From the NCBI GenBank assembly GCA_030531285.1, contig JAUNNW010000069.1:1-7447 (forward strand): DNA of 7,447 nt, read 5' to 3'. Each line of letters opens with the position of its first letter. Positions within the stretch are counted from its first letter, which is position 1. Below the pieces are notes generated by a model, which worked only from the letters and a program-made list of their open reading frames with translations, was not told the origin of the DNA and made no database searches. Positions 1-5,596 of this stretch are shown here, piece after piece. Source of the stretch: Synergistaceae bacterium (lineage in GTDB: Bacteria > Synergistota > Synergistia > Synergistales > Synergistaceae). Both the position numbers and the translations under genes were made by a program.

Positions 1-18
1 GCCGAGCCTTTTTAAATT

Positions 19-55
19 CGAGAGTGAAGTTTATTTCTTCACTCTCGTTTTTTTT
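19..55 (+). terminator. Intrinsic terminator of an upstream gene
   Basis: A perfect 11-bp stem (19-29 with 37-47, arms CGAGAGTGAAG and CTTCACTCTCG) closes a 7-base loop and is followed by eight T residues (48-55). This is a textbook rho-independent terminator reading rightward. It most likely ends a gene just outside the left edge and isolates the TRAP operon from read-through. Confidence 0.9.
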
Positions 56-64
56 GTAACGTTT

Positions 65-92
65 TTGCTTGCACTGCGGGCTTGATTATGTT
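65..92 (+). promoter_or_regulatory. Candidate promoter of the TRAP operon
   Basis: TTGCTT (65-70) and TATGTT (87-92), 16 bases apart, are the best sigma-70-like pair I can find between the upstream terminator and dctP. Both boxes are weak (3/6 and 4/6). An alternative is TTGATT at 82-87 with a poorer downstream box near 103-108. A promoter is expected here because a terminator lies just upstream and the first operon gene just downstream; the exact boxes are uncertain. Confidence 0.3.
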
Positions 93-111
93 ATCGTTAT
101 GCTACGCTAAA

Positions 112-136
112 GTGATGCAGTAATTGTATTGCTCAC
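112..136 (+). promoter_or_regulatory. Imperfect inverted repeat in the dctP leader
   Basis: GTGA (112-115) plus GCA (117-119) can pair with TGC (130-132) plus TCAC (133-136), leaving T116 bulged and a 10-base loop. It lies just upstream of the dctP ribosome binding site AGGGGGG (144-150). It could be a leader hairpin or a regulator site for an inducible transporter. The repeat is short and imperfect and may be chance. Confidence 0.3.
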
Positions 137-158
137 TCTATACAGGGGGGAACAACAT

Positions 159-1196
159 ATGAAAAAAGCAGCAGCAATAATTCTCGTGCTCGCAGTCGTT
201 TTCTGCGGCTGGTATTTTGTTTCAAACAAAGCGGCAACGGAAGCGCCGCAGGCAGCACAGAACACACAGTCATCCGGCCAGATAATCATCAAGGTTGGCT
301 CTATCGACTCCGATTCACACCCGACAATTCAGGCGATGAACAAACAGTTCAAGGAACCGCTTGAAAAGCTTTCAAACGGCAGAATTAAAGTTGAAATCTA
401 TCCGAACGCTCAGCTTGGCGGCGACCGTGAAATGAGCGAAGCGGTCCAGATGGGGACGCTGCAGATGGCAATTCCTGCAACGTCACCGCTCGCAGGCTTT
501 GACAAACGCGTCCAAATCGTTGACATTCCCTATCTCTTCTCAAGCAGGGAAGCAGCATTTGAAGGCATTGACGGCGAGTTGGGTAAAACGCTCAACGGAT
601 ATCTTGAATCAAAAGGCTTTGCGGTTCTCGGCTACCTTGAAAACGGTATGCGCCACGTCACGAACAGCAAACGCCCGATCTACACGCCGGAAGACATGAA
701 AGGCATCAAAATCCGCACTATGGAAAACCCGATGCACATAGCTTATTTCAAACAGGTCGGCGCAAACCCGACACCAATGAGCTGGGGCGAACTTTACACG
801 GCATTGCAGCAGAAAACTGTTGACGCTCAGGAAAACCCGTACGCGCTTATCGTTGACGGCAAATTCTTTGAAGTCCAGAAATATGCCTCTGAAACGGGAC
901 ACGTTTTCTCGTTCGAACTTATTATTGCAAACAAGAAGTTTATGGAAGGTCTCCCGAAAGATTTGAAAGAACTTGTCGAAAAATGCGCAACGGACGCCTG
1001 CCTCGCACAGAGAAAAGTTATGGCTGAGCAGGAAGAATCCTTCAAACAGCAGTGCATCAAAGCCGGTATGAAATGCAATACGCTCACACCGGAGCAGAAA
1101 AAAGCATTTATCGCCGCTTCGGAACCTGTCTACAAACAGTTTGAAGCCGAACTTGGCAAGGAAATTATGGAGATTGCAAGGAAAGTCCAGAAGTAA
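159..1196 (+). CDS. dctP: TRAP transporter solute-binding protein, DctP family
   Basis: This is the extracytoplasmic receptor of a TRAP transporter, binding an organic acid and delivering it to the DctQM membrane complex. The ATG at 159 is chosen over an upstream in-frame ATG at 129 because AGGGGGG (144-150) sits 8 bases before it and the protein then begins with a signal sequence (MKK, then a hydrophobic run at residues 4-21). The product has 345 residues, typical for the family. Family hallmarks are IKVEIYPNAQLGGDREM (76-92), NGMRHVTNSKRPI (162-174), IKIRTMENP (183-191) with the expected carboxylate-binding Arg186, and PMSWGELYTALQQKTVDAQENP (206-227). Cys16 is preceded by VVF, which is not a lipobox, so a cleaved or anchored signal peptide is more likely than a lipoprotein. 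Four cysteines (276, 281, 299, 306) cluster near the C-terminus. The substrate cannot be read from sequence; dicarboxylate is only one possibility. Confidence 0.95.
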   Translation: MKKAAAIILVLAVVFCGWYFVSNKAATEAPQAAQNTQSSGQIIIKVGSIDSDSHPTIQAMNKQFKEPLEKLSNGRIKVEIYPNAQLGGDREMSEAVQMGTLQMAIPATSPLAGFDKRVQIVDIPYLFSSREAAFEGIDGELGKTLNGYLESKGFAVLGYLENGMRHVTNSKRPIYTPEDMKGIKIRTMENPMHIAYFKQVGANPTPMSWGELYTALQQKTVDAQENPYALIVDGKFFEVQKYASETGHVFSFELIIANKKFMEGLPKDLKELVEKCATDACLAQRKVMAEQEESFKQQCIKAGMKCNTLTPEQKKAFIAASEPVYKQFEAELGKEIMEIARKVQK

Positions 1197-1212
1197 TTAC
1201 ATTTGCGATTTC

Positions 1213-1237
1213 GTGCGCTCCCGTATAGGGAGCGCAC
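1213..1237 (+). promoter_or_regulatory. Intercistronic hairpin between dctP and dctQ
   Basis: A perfect 10-bp GC-rich stem (1213-1222, GTGCGCTCCC, with 1228-1237) closes a 5-base loop, starting 16 bases after the dctP stop codon. No T-tract follows (TGTTTGG), so it should terminate poorly. Such hairpins in transporter operons often protect the upstream mRNA from 3' decay or cause partial termination, so that binding protein outnumbers membrane subunits. That role here is inferred from position and structure. Confidence 0.75.
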
Positions 1238-1261
1238 TGTTTGGCTTAGAGGTGCAGCACA

Positions 1262-1762
1262 ATGACGATAAAAAAGTTTCTTGACAATTTTGAAGAATAT
1301 TTCTGCGTGTGGACTCTTATCTTTATGACAATAATTGTCTTCCTGCAGGTTATCATGCGCTACGTTTTTGCCAACTCTCTTTCCTGGAGCGAAGAACTGG
1401 CGCGCTTTATATTTCTGTGGCTTTCGTGGATAGGCGCAAGCTACGCCGTGAAAACGAGAGACCATTTCAGGGTCGAAATGTTCGCAGACATGATCAAAGG
1501 CAAAAAGCGTGTGCTGTTTGAATATTTTGTCCTTATCGTGTGGTTTGTATTCAGCCTTCTGCTTGTGTGGTACGGTACAAAACTGCTTATATTCCTGAAC
1601 GCTACTGGGCAGGTTTCCGCGGCAATGGATATTCCGATGACATGGCCGTATGCCGCTGTTCCTGCCGGCTGTCTGCTCATGTGTGCAAGGCTTGTCATTG
1701 AAATTTACAAGCTGCACAAAGGCATTTACAACCCTGCAACGAAAAAGGAGGAGAAAGCGTAA
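1262..1762 (+). CDS. dctQ: TRAP transporter small membrane subunit, DctQ family
   Basis: This is the small integral-membrane component that pairs with DctM in the cytoplasmic membrane. The 166-residue protein has four predicted membrane spans (about 14-36, 47-65, 86-110 and 126-148), the standard DctQ topology. Family motifs are visible: QVIMRYVFANSLSWSEELAR (29-48), HFRVEM (68-73) and PMTWPYAAVPAG (125-136). The start at 1262 is supported by AGAGGTG (1248-1254), 7 bases upstream. The last codons carry the dctM ribosome binding site, and the TAATG junction overlaps the dctM start by one base, so the two membrane subunits are probably translationally coupled. The lysine- and glutamate-rich tail is cytoplasmic. 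Confidence 0.95.
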   Translation: MTIKKFLDNFEEYFCVWTLIFMTIIVFLQVIMRYVFANSLSWSEELARFIFLWLSWIGASYAVKTRDHFRVEMFADMIKGKKRVLFEYFVLIVWFVFSLLLVWYGTKLLIFLNATGQVSAAMDIPMTWPYAAVPAGCLLMCARLVIEIYKLHKGIYNPATKKEEKA

Positions 1763-3045
1763 TGGAAGGCGTTATCCTCTTTGCCATTCTGATATTTACG
1801 ATAGCCCTCAGCATTCCAATAGGCATTACTTTGGGGCTTTCGACTGCCATATCAATGGCTCTCACATCGAACATCCCGATGGAAATGCTTGCGCAGAAAG
1901 CGGTTACAGGCCTTGATTCCTTCCCGCTGCTTGCGATACCGTTCTTTATTCTTGCAGGCGCGCTCATGTGCAACGGCGGAATTTCGCGCCGTCTGGTGAA
2001 CTTTGCGGACGCGCTTGTCGGATTTATAACCGGCGGACTGGCAATGGTCACGGTTCTCGCCTGCATGTTCTTCGCGGCAATTTCGGGAAGCGGACCTGCA
2101 ACGGTTTCCGCAATCGGCTCCTTTATGATACCGTCAATGGTGGACAGAAAATACGACCCTTCGTTCGCGGCGGCTATATCGGCGGCGGCCGGCACTATAG
2201 GCGTTATCATTCCCCCGAGCATTCCTTTTGTAATCTACAGTATAGTCGCTCAGTGCTCAATAGGCGACATGTTTATAGCGGGCATAGTTCCGGGCATAAT
2301 AATAGGGCTTGCTCTCATGACGGTCTGCTACTTTACGGCGAAAAAAAACAACTATTCCTACGTTTCAAAGCCGCCTACGCTTAAGCACGTATGGGAAACC
2401 TTCAAAGAAGCAATATGGGCGCTGTTTGTCCCCGTGATAATACTCGGCGGCATATACGGAGGCATATTCACGCCGACGGAGGCAGCGGTTGTAGCGGTTG
2501 CTTACTCAATTTTCGTAGGAAAATTTATATACAAAGAGCTTGACTTCAAAACGCTCTACGAATGTTTCCGTCAGGCTGCGCTGATAAACGGAGCGACAGA
2601 ATTTATGATAGGGCTTTCGATGGCGTTCGGCGCATATCTTGCAATGGCGCAGATACCGGCGCACATTGCGGCGTGGATGCACACGATGACAGGCAGTCCG
2701 ATGCTTCTGCTGCTTGAGATAAATATATTCCTGCTTATCATAGGCTGCTTTGTTGACAATATCGCCGCTGTTATAATACTTACGCCGATACTTCTGCCGG
2801 TTGTCAAAGCAATAGGCATAGACCCCATACATTTCGGCCTGATAATCACAGTCAACCTTGCCTGCGGTTTTATTTCGCCGCCGTACGGCATAAACCTGTT
2901 TGTTGCTACTGCGATATCCGGCGTCAGCATAGAAAAGATATCCAAAGCGATACTTCCTTCATTCATTGTCATGGTGCTCTGTCTCATGCTGTTCACCTAC
3001 TATCCGCCGCTGACAATGGGGCTTCTGCACCTTATGGGAAAATAA
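1762..3045 (+). CDS. dctM: TRAP transporter large permease subunit, DctM family
   Basis: This is the large membrane subunit forming the ion-coupled translocation path of the TRAP transporter. The 427-residue length is normal and hydrophobic segments run through the whole protein, consistent with 11-12 helical segments plus hairpins. Diagnostic motifs in order are FFAAISGSGPATVSAIG (103-119), GTIGVIIPPSIPFVIY (144-159), GGIFTPTEAA (233-242), FVDNIAAVIILTPILLPV (330-347) and the block HFGLI (357-361) followed by FISPPYGINLFVA (370-382). The two similar PPS and PPYG hairpin regions reflect the internal repeat of the ion-transporter fold. AGGAGG (1746-1751), inside the end of dctQ, provides the ribosome binding site. 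Nothing in the sequence suggests a broken or unusual gene. Confidence 0.96.
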   Translation: MEGVILFAILIFTIALSIPIGITLGLSTAISMALTSNIPMEMLAQKAVTGLDSFPLLAIPFFILAGALMCNGGISRRLVNFADALVGFITGGLAMVTVLACMFFAAISGSGPATVSAIGSFMIPSMVDRKYDPSFAAAISAAAGTIGVIIPPSIPFVIYSIVAQCSIGDMFIAGIVPGIIIGLALMTVCYFTAKKNNYSYVSKPPTLKHVWETFKEAIWALFVPVIILGGIYGGIFTPTEAAVVAVAYSIFVGKFIYKELDFKTLYECFRQAALINGATEFMIGLSMAFGAYLAMAQIPAHIAAWMHTMTGSPMLLLLEINIFLLIIGCFVDNIAAVIILTPILLPVVKAIGIDPIHFGLIITVNLACGFISPPYGINLFVATAISGVSIEKISKAILPSFIVMVLCLMLFTYYPPLTMGLLHLMGK

Positions 3046-3053
3046 AAATCAGT

Positions 3054-3080
3054 AAACTGTGCGCCTTGCGCGCACAGTTT
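3054..3080 (+). terminator. Weak terminator or attenuator after dctM
   Basis: An 11-bp perfect stem pairs AAACTGTGCGC (3054-3064) with GCGCACAGTTT (3070-3080) around a 5-base loop, 8 bases past the dctM stop. The only T-run is the TTT at the stem base, followed by GTTGTG, so termination may be incomplete and some read-through into the kinase-like gene is possible. Confidence 0.65.
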
Positions 3081-3093
3081 GTTGTGCTAAAAT
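3066..3093 (+). promoter_or_regulatory. Candidate extended -10 promoter for the kinase-like gene
   Basis: TGCTAAAAT (3085-3093) matches an extended -10 element (TGn plus a 5/6 TATAAT match). TTGCGC (3066-3071) could serve as a weak -35 element at 16-base spacing. The -35 box falls inside the hairpin that follows dctM, so terminator and promoter would share DNA. The following gene also has its own ribosome binding site. Confidence 0.45.
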
Positions 3094-3123
3094 AAAGACA
3101 GCGAATTACGAGAGGTGAACGTT

Positions 3124-3741
3124 ATGAGCAGACATACGATAATAACGATAGGACGCGAAAGCGGAAGCGGCGGACTTGAAGTAGGACAGAAGCTTGCCGC
3201 GCTGCTCGGTGTAAAATGCTACGACAAAGAAATACTGACGGAAGCCGCGAAAGCCAGCGGCTTTGCAGAACAGGTGCTTAAAGAATACGACGAAAAATCA
3301 AAGACAAGCATGTTTTTCGGCTGGACGCTCGGCTTAAGTACCGCAGGCACAAATCTGCCTCTGGGAACGCAGCTCTACCTTGCGCAGTTCCAGGCAATCA
3401 GGGAAATGGCCGCGCAGGGGCCCTGTGTTTTTGTCGGCCGCTGCTCAGACTACGTGCTGAAAGACACAGACTGCAACCTTGTCAACGTCTTTATCCACGC
3501 ATCTCCTGAAGTGAGAATGGAACGCGTAGCGGCAAGAAGAGGAATATCGCTGCAAGAAGCGGAGGAATACAATCGCAAAACGGACAAAGACCGCGCAAGC
3601 TATTACAGCTATTATACAGACCACAAATGGGGAAGAATAGAGAACTACGACATAGTAATAGACAGCAGCAAAATTACGATTGACGAAACGGTTCAGCTGC
3701 TTGTACAGTATCTGAAATTGAGAGAGGCAAATATCAAATAA
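3124..3741 (+). CDS. Cytidylate-kinase-like P-loop protein
   Basis: This 205-residue protein belongs to the cytidylate-kinase-like family, which is distinct from the essential Cmk; its true substrate is generally unknown. The nucleotide-binding P-loop is GRESGSGG (10-17), followed by the characteristic YDKEIL (33-38). Further family blocks are CVFVGRCSDYVL (101-112), the RMERVAARRGIS stretch (131-142) and the lid-like DKDRASYYSYYTDHKWG (154-170), ending in YDIVIDSS (175-182). I chose ATG 3124 rather than the in-frame GTG at 3115 because GAGAGGTGA (3110-3118) is the ribosome binding site, lies 5-7 bases before the ATG, and overlaps that GTG. It follows the TRAP operon by 78 bases but probably has its own promoter. 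A nucleoside monophosphate kinase-like phosphotransfer is inferred from the fold only. The protein is soluble, with no membrane segment. Confidence 0.88.
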   Translation: MSRHTIITIGRESGSGGLEVGQKLAALLGVKCYDKEILTEAAKASGFAEQVLKEYDEKSKTSMFFGWTLGLSTAGTNLPLGTQLYLAQFQAIREMAAQGPCVFVGRCSDYVLKDTDCNLVNVFIHASPEVRMERVAARRGISLQEAEEYNRKTDKDRASYYSYYTDHKWGRIENYDIVIDSSKITIDETVQLLVQYLKLREANIK

Positions 3742-3751
3742 GAAATATGAA

Positions 3752-3789
3752 AATGCGGAGTCCGGACTGTCGTCTTTGATGACCGCATT
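3752..3789. other. Structured intergenic segment with a nested palindrome
   Basis: AATGCGG (3752-3758) and CCGCATT (3783-3789) form a 7-bp inverted repeat enclosing 24 bases. Those 24 bases begin with the perfect 10-bp palindrome AGTCCGGACT (3759-3768). The segment lies directly after the kinase-like gene and before the repeat at 3801. It shares the TCCGGA core with the terminators at 3913 and 6936. It has no counterpart beside the second repeat copy. Function unknown. Confidence 0.4.
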
Positions 3790-3800
3790 GGAAAGTATTT

Positions 3801-3890
3801 CGGGCATACGCCCTTTGAGCTCACTCACTGCGTTCGTTTGAGTTATTAGTCTTAAGAACTGACTGCTCAAGTGAACAAAGAGAACGAACT
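3801..3890. repeat. Intergenic repeat, copy 1
   Basis: This stretch matches 6792-6880 in the same orientation. From 3811 to 3890 the alignment has no gaps and 70 of 80 bases agree. A fold is possible in both copies. Here the outer stem pairs 3832-3842 with 3866-3876 (11 pairs, two of them G-T wobbles) and the inner stem pairs AGTC (3848-3851) with GACT (3861-3864) around a 9-base loop containing TTAAG. It has no convincing ribosome binding site or coding pattern. It lies between the end of a rightward gene and a bidirectional terminator, as does copy 2. Confidence 0.85.
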
Positions 3891-3912
3891 AGATTATTGC
3901 GTCTGCATACGC

Positions 3913-3943
3913 AAAAAACTCCGGAAAAAATCCGGAGTTTTTT
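3913..3943. terminator. Bidirectional terminator between convergent genes
   Basis: A 13-bp stem pairs 3913-3925 (six A, then CTCCGGA) with 3931-3943 (TCCGGAG, then six T) around a 5-base A loop. The arm ends supply a T-tract on both strands, so it can end both the rightward kinase-like transcript and the leftward dehydrogenase transcript. A smaller hairpin, TTGCGT (3897-3902) with ACGCAA (3909-3914), abuts it and competes for two bases. Confidence 0.92.
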
Positions 3944-3959
3944 GTGTGCCTGATACTGC

Positions 3960-5393
3960 TTAAATGTCTTCGATGGGAAAGACTTTGCCGGGGTTCATAA
4001 TGCCATTGGGGTCCAGCAGCTTTTTGATCGAAAGCGTAAGGCTGTATTCGTCCGGCTCGCAAAGCTCCTTGTAGTGTGCAGTGCGTGTCAGACCGACGCC
4101 GTGTTCGCCTGAAAGCACGCCGCCGAAGCTCTTTGCGAGCTTGAAAATATCGCAGACGACCTTTTCTGCCAGCGCTTCCCATTCGCTGTCGGTAAGACCT
4201 TCTTTTCTTGCGATTGTCGGGTGCAGGTTGCCATCGCCCGCGTGCCCGAAATTGACAATCTTGACGCCGTATTTATCGCCGATTGCGTAAATTTCCCTGC
4301 AGAACGCCGCGATTTCCGAAACCGGAACAACCGTATCCTCGTCAATATGAGTCGGGTCTGTAACGCGGAGAGCCTCGTCAATGTGCGAGCGGACAGACCA
4401 AAGTTTGTCGCGCATTTCGTCATTTTCTGCGACAAAAATATTCATTGCGCCGCCGTCAACGCATACACTGCCTGCCTTCTCTGCTATTGCAAGAGTCAGT
4501 GCTTCATCAGTTCCGTCAAACTCTATCAGCAGAGTCGCGCCAACGCCATCTATCGGAAGCTTTGCGCCCAGGAAATTGCACGACGCCTCGTAGCAATAGC
4601 GGTCAATAAACTCTGTTGCCGAGGGAACTACGCCGACCTTCGTAATCACTTGAGGAACAGCGGCTATCGCGTCGTCTGTATTTTTGAAAAGAGCAAGCAG
4701 CGCCTTCCTGTATTTCGGAACGGGCTGCAGCTTGACGATAATCTTTGTTACAAAACCAAGAGTGCCTTCGGAACCTATGAAAAGCTCCTTGAGATTAAAG
4801 CCGGTGACGTTTTTCATGAGCTTTCCGCCGAGCTGCAAAATCTCGCCTGTTGCGGTGACAACCTCAAGCCCGAGCACGTGGCGCATTGTGACGCCGTACT
4901 TCAGCGCCATGCCTCCGCCTGCGTTTTCGGCAATATTCCCGCCGATGTGGCATTCATCAACGCTCATCGGATAACCGCAGTACCAAAGTCCGTATTTGTT
5001 CGCCTCGGCGTTGATGTGCGCTGTTACGACACCGGGCTGTACGACCGCCAGAAGATTCTGCCGGTCTATTTCAAGAATTTTGTTCAGCCTGTCATCGCAT
5101 ATCGTAATGCCGCCGCAGACAGGAATGGAGCCTCCTGAAAGCCCTGTACCTCCGCCGCGCGGTGTAACGGGAATGACATTTTCATTCGCCAGTTTCAAAA
5201 TCTGCGAAACCTCTTTGGCGCAGCCCGGAGCAACGACGACGTCCGGTTTGCTGTATCTTGCCTCCGTGAGCACGGAAGTCTCGTCGTGCGAACAGTCGGC
5301 AATTTTGCCGCCCTCCGTCCAAACGTTCTGTGCGCCGCAAATTTCGCGCAGTTTGGCAATTATACCGTCAGTAACCTTGTTGTACTTTCTCAT
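3960..5393 (-). CDS. FAD-linked 2-hydroxyacid dehydrogenase, GlcD family
   Basis: This flavoprotein is expected to oxidise a D-2-hydroxyacid, such as glycolate, D-lactate or D-2-hydroxyglutarate, to the 2-oxoacid. The N-terminal FAD-binding half includes PRGGGTGLSGG (78-88), GGNIAENAGG (151-160) and IGSEGTLG (206-213). The C-terminal FAD-oxidase domain (about 215-470) has HAGDGNLHP (384-392), GEHGVG (429-434) and the terminal DPNGIMNPGKVF (461-472). His384, His391, Glu430 and nearby residues match the divalent-metal and substrate site of the D-2-hydroxyglutarate/D-lactate branch. ATG 5393 (477 residues) is preferred because AGGAAGAG (5403-5410) lies 9 bases upstream; an in-frame TTG at 5402 is too close to it. 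No GlcE or GlcF iron-sulfur partner and no electron-transfer flavoprotein genes are present in the window, so its electron acceptor is unknown. It is probably monocistronic. Confidence 0.93.
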   Translation of the reverse strand: MRKYNKVTDGIIAKLREICGAQNVWTEGGKIADCSHDETSVLTEARYSKPDVVVAPGCAKEVSQILKLANENVIPVTPRGGGTGLSGGSIPVCGGITICDDRLNKILEIDRQNLLAVVQPGVVTAHINAEANKYGLWYCGYPMSVDECHIGGNIAENAGGGMALKYGVTMRHVLGLEVVTATGEILQLGGKLMKNVTGFNLKELFIGSEGTLGFVTKIIVKLQPVPKYRKALLALFKNTDDAIAAVPQVITKVGVVPSATEFIDRYCYEASCNFLGAKLPIDGVGATLLIEFDGTDEALTLAIAEKAGSVCVDGGAMNIFVAENDEMRDKLWSVRSHIDEALRVTDPTHIDEDTVVPVSEIAAFCREIYAIGDKYGVKIVNFGHAGDGNLHPTIARKEGLTDSEWEALAEKVVCDIFKLAKSFGGVLSGEHGVGLTRTAHYKELCEPDEYSLTLSIKKLLDPNGIMNPGKVFPIEDI

Positions 5394-5424
5394 GGATATC
5401 AACTCTTCCTGTCAGTGTGGTGTT

Positions 5425-5453
5425 ATTTTACTACGGTGAAGGATAAAAGGCAA
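5425..5453 (-). promoter_or_regulatory. Promoter of the GlcD-family gene
   Basis: On the minus strand TTGCCT (5453-5448) and TAAAAT (5430-5425) are separated by exactly 17 bases, matching the sigma-70 consensus at 4/6 and 5/6 positions. Transcription would begin near 5418, leaving a leader of about 25 bases that contains the ribosome binding site at 5403-5410. Confidence 0.6.
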
Positions 5454-5481
5454 GGCGGAAGGCAGCGATGCTTCCGTTCGG

Positions 5482-5501
5482 AAAAAGCCGCGTATGCGGC
5501 T
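5482..5501 (-). terminator. Terminator-like hairpin in the divergent intergenic region
   Basis: AGCCGC and GCGGCT (5486-5491 with 5496-5501) form a 6-bp GC-rich stem with a 4-base loop. Read on the minus strand the hairpin is followed by TTTTT (5486-5482, counting the last stem base). It lies upstream of the predicted minus-strand promoter, so it would not attenuate that gene. It could stop antisense transcription leaving the aminotransferase promoter region. The stem is short. Confidence 0.35.
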
Positions 5502-5518
5502 GTCCGGCTAAAAAAAAT

Positions 5519-5560
5519 GTGCCATACGGCGGCGGGCGTGGTATAATTCCGTTGTATAAT
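5519..5560 (+). promoter_or_regulatory. Promoter region of the aminotransferase gene with tandem -10 boxes
   Basis: Two perfect TATAAT hexamers occur at 5542-5547 and 5555-5560, each within the 9-base direct repeat GTATAATTC (5541-5549 and 5554-5562). The first is an extended -10 (TGGTATAAT, 5539-5547) with GTGCCA (5519-5524) as a 4/6 -35 at 17-base spacing. The second has no good -35. Transcription from the first would start near 5554 and pass the ribosome binding site AAGGAG (5580-5585). Confidence 0.65.
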
Positions 5561-5596
5561 TCAAATTTTCACAATTTGCAAGGAGTGACGGACAAA

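Noticed and set aside
1130..1717. A 195-codon minus-strand open frame across dctP, dctQ and the hairpin between them.
   Set aside because: It spans two well-supported genes antisense; the product has no recognisable domain.
3445..3870. A minus-strand open frame of 141 codons overlapping the repeat copy 1 and the end of the kinase-like gene.
   Set aside because: Most of it is antisense to a conserved gene and the rest is the repeat. The second repeat copy does not preserve a matching minus-strand gene, so the repeat is not coding.
3801..3890. The repeat as part of a CRISPR array.
   Set aside because: Only two copies exist, 3 kb apart and separated by whole genes; no regular short spacers or cas genes are present.
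4221..5138. A 305-codon open frame on the plus strand opposite the dehydrogenase gene.
   Set aside because: It lies wholly antisense to a clearly conserved gene, has no ribosome binding site I can see, and its Cys/Arg/Asn-rich product resembles no family.
5468..5596. Possible 43-residue N-terminal extension of the aminotransferase from the ATG at 5468, with GGAAGG five bases upstream.
   Set aside because: The extension has no resemblance to the family, the two TATAAT boxes lie inside it, and the ATG at 5597 has a better-placed ribosome binding site and gives the normal family length.
5394..5596. The hairpin-rich divergent region as a riboswitch leader for the dehydrogenase gene.
   Set aside because: The predicted minus-strand promoter lies downstream of these hairpins, leaving a leader of only about 25 bases, and I recognise no known riboswitch core.
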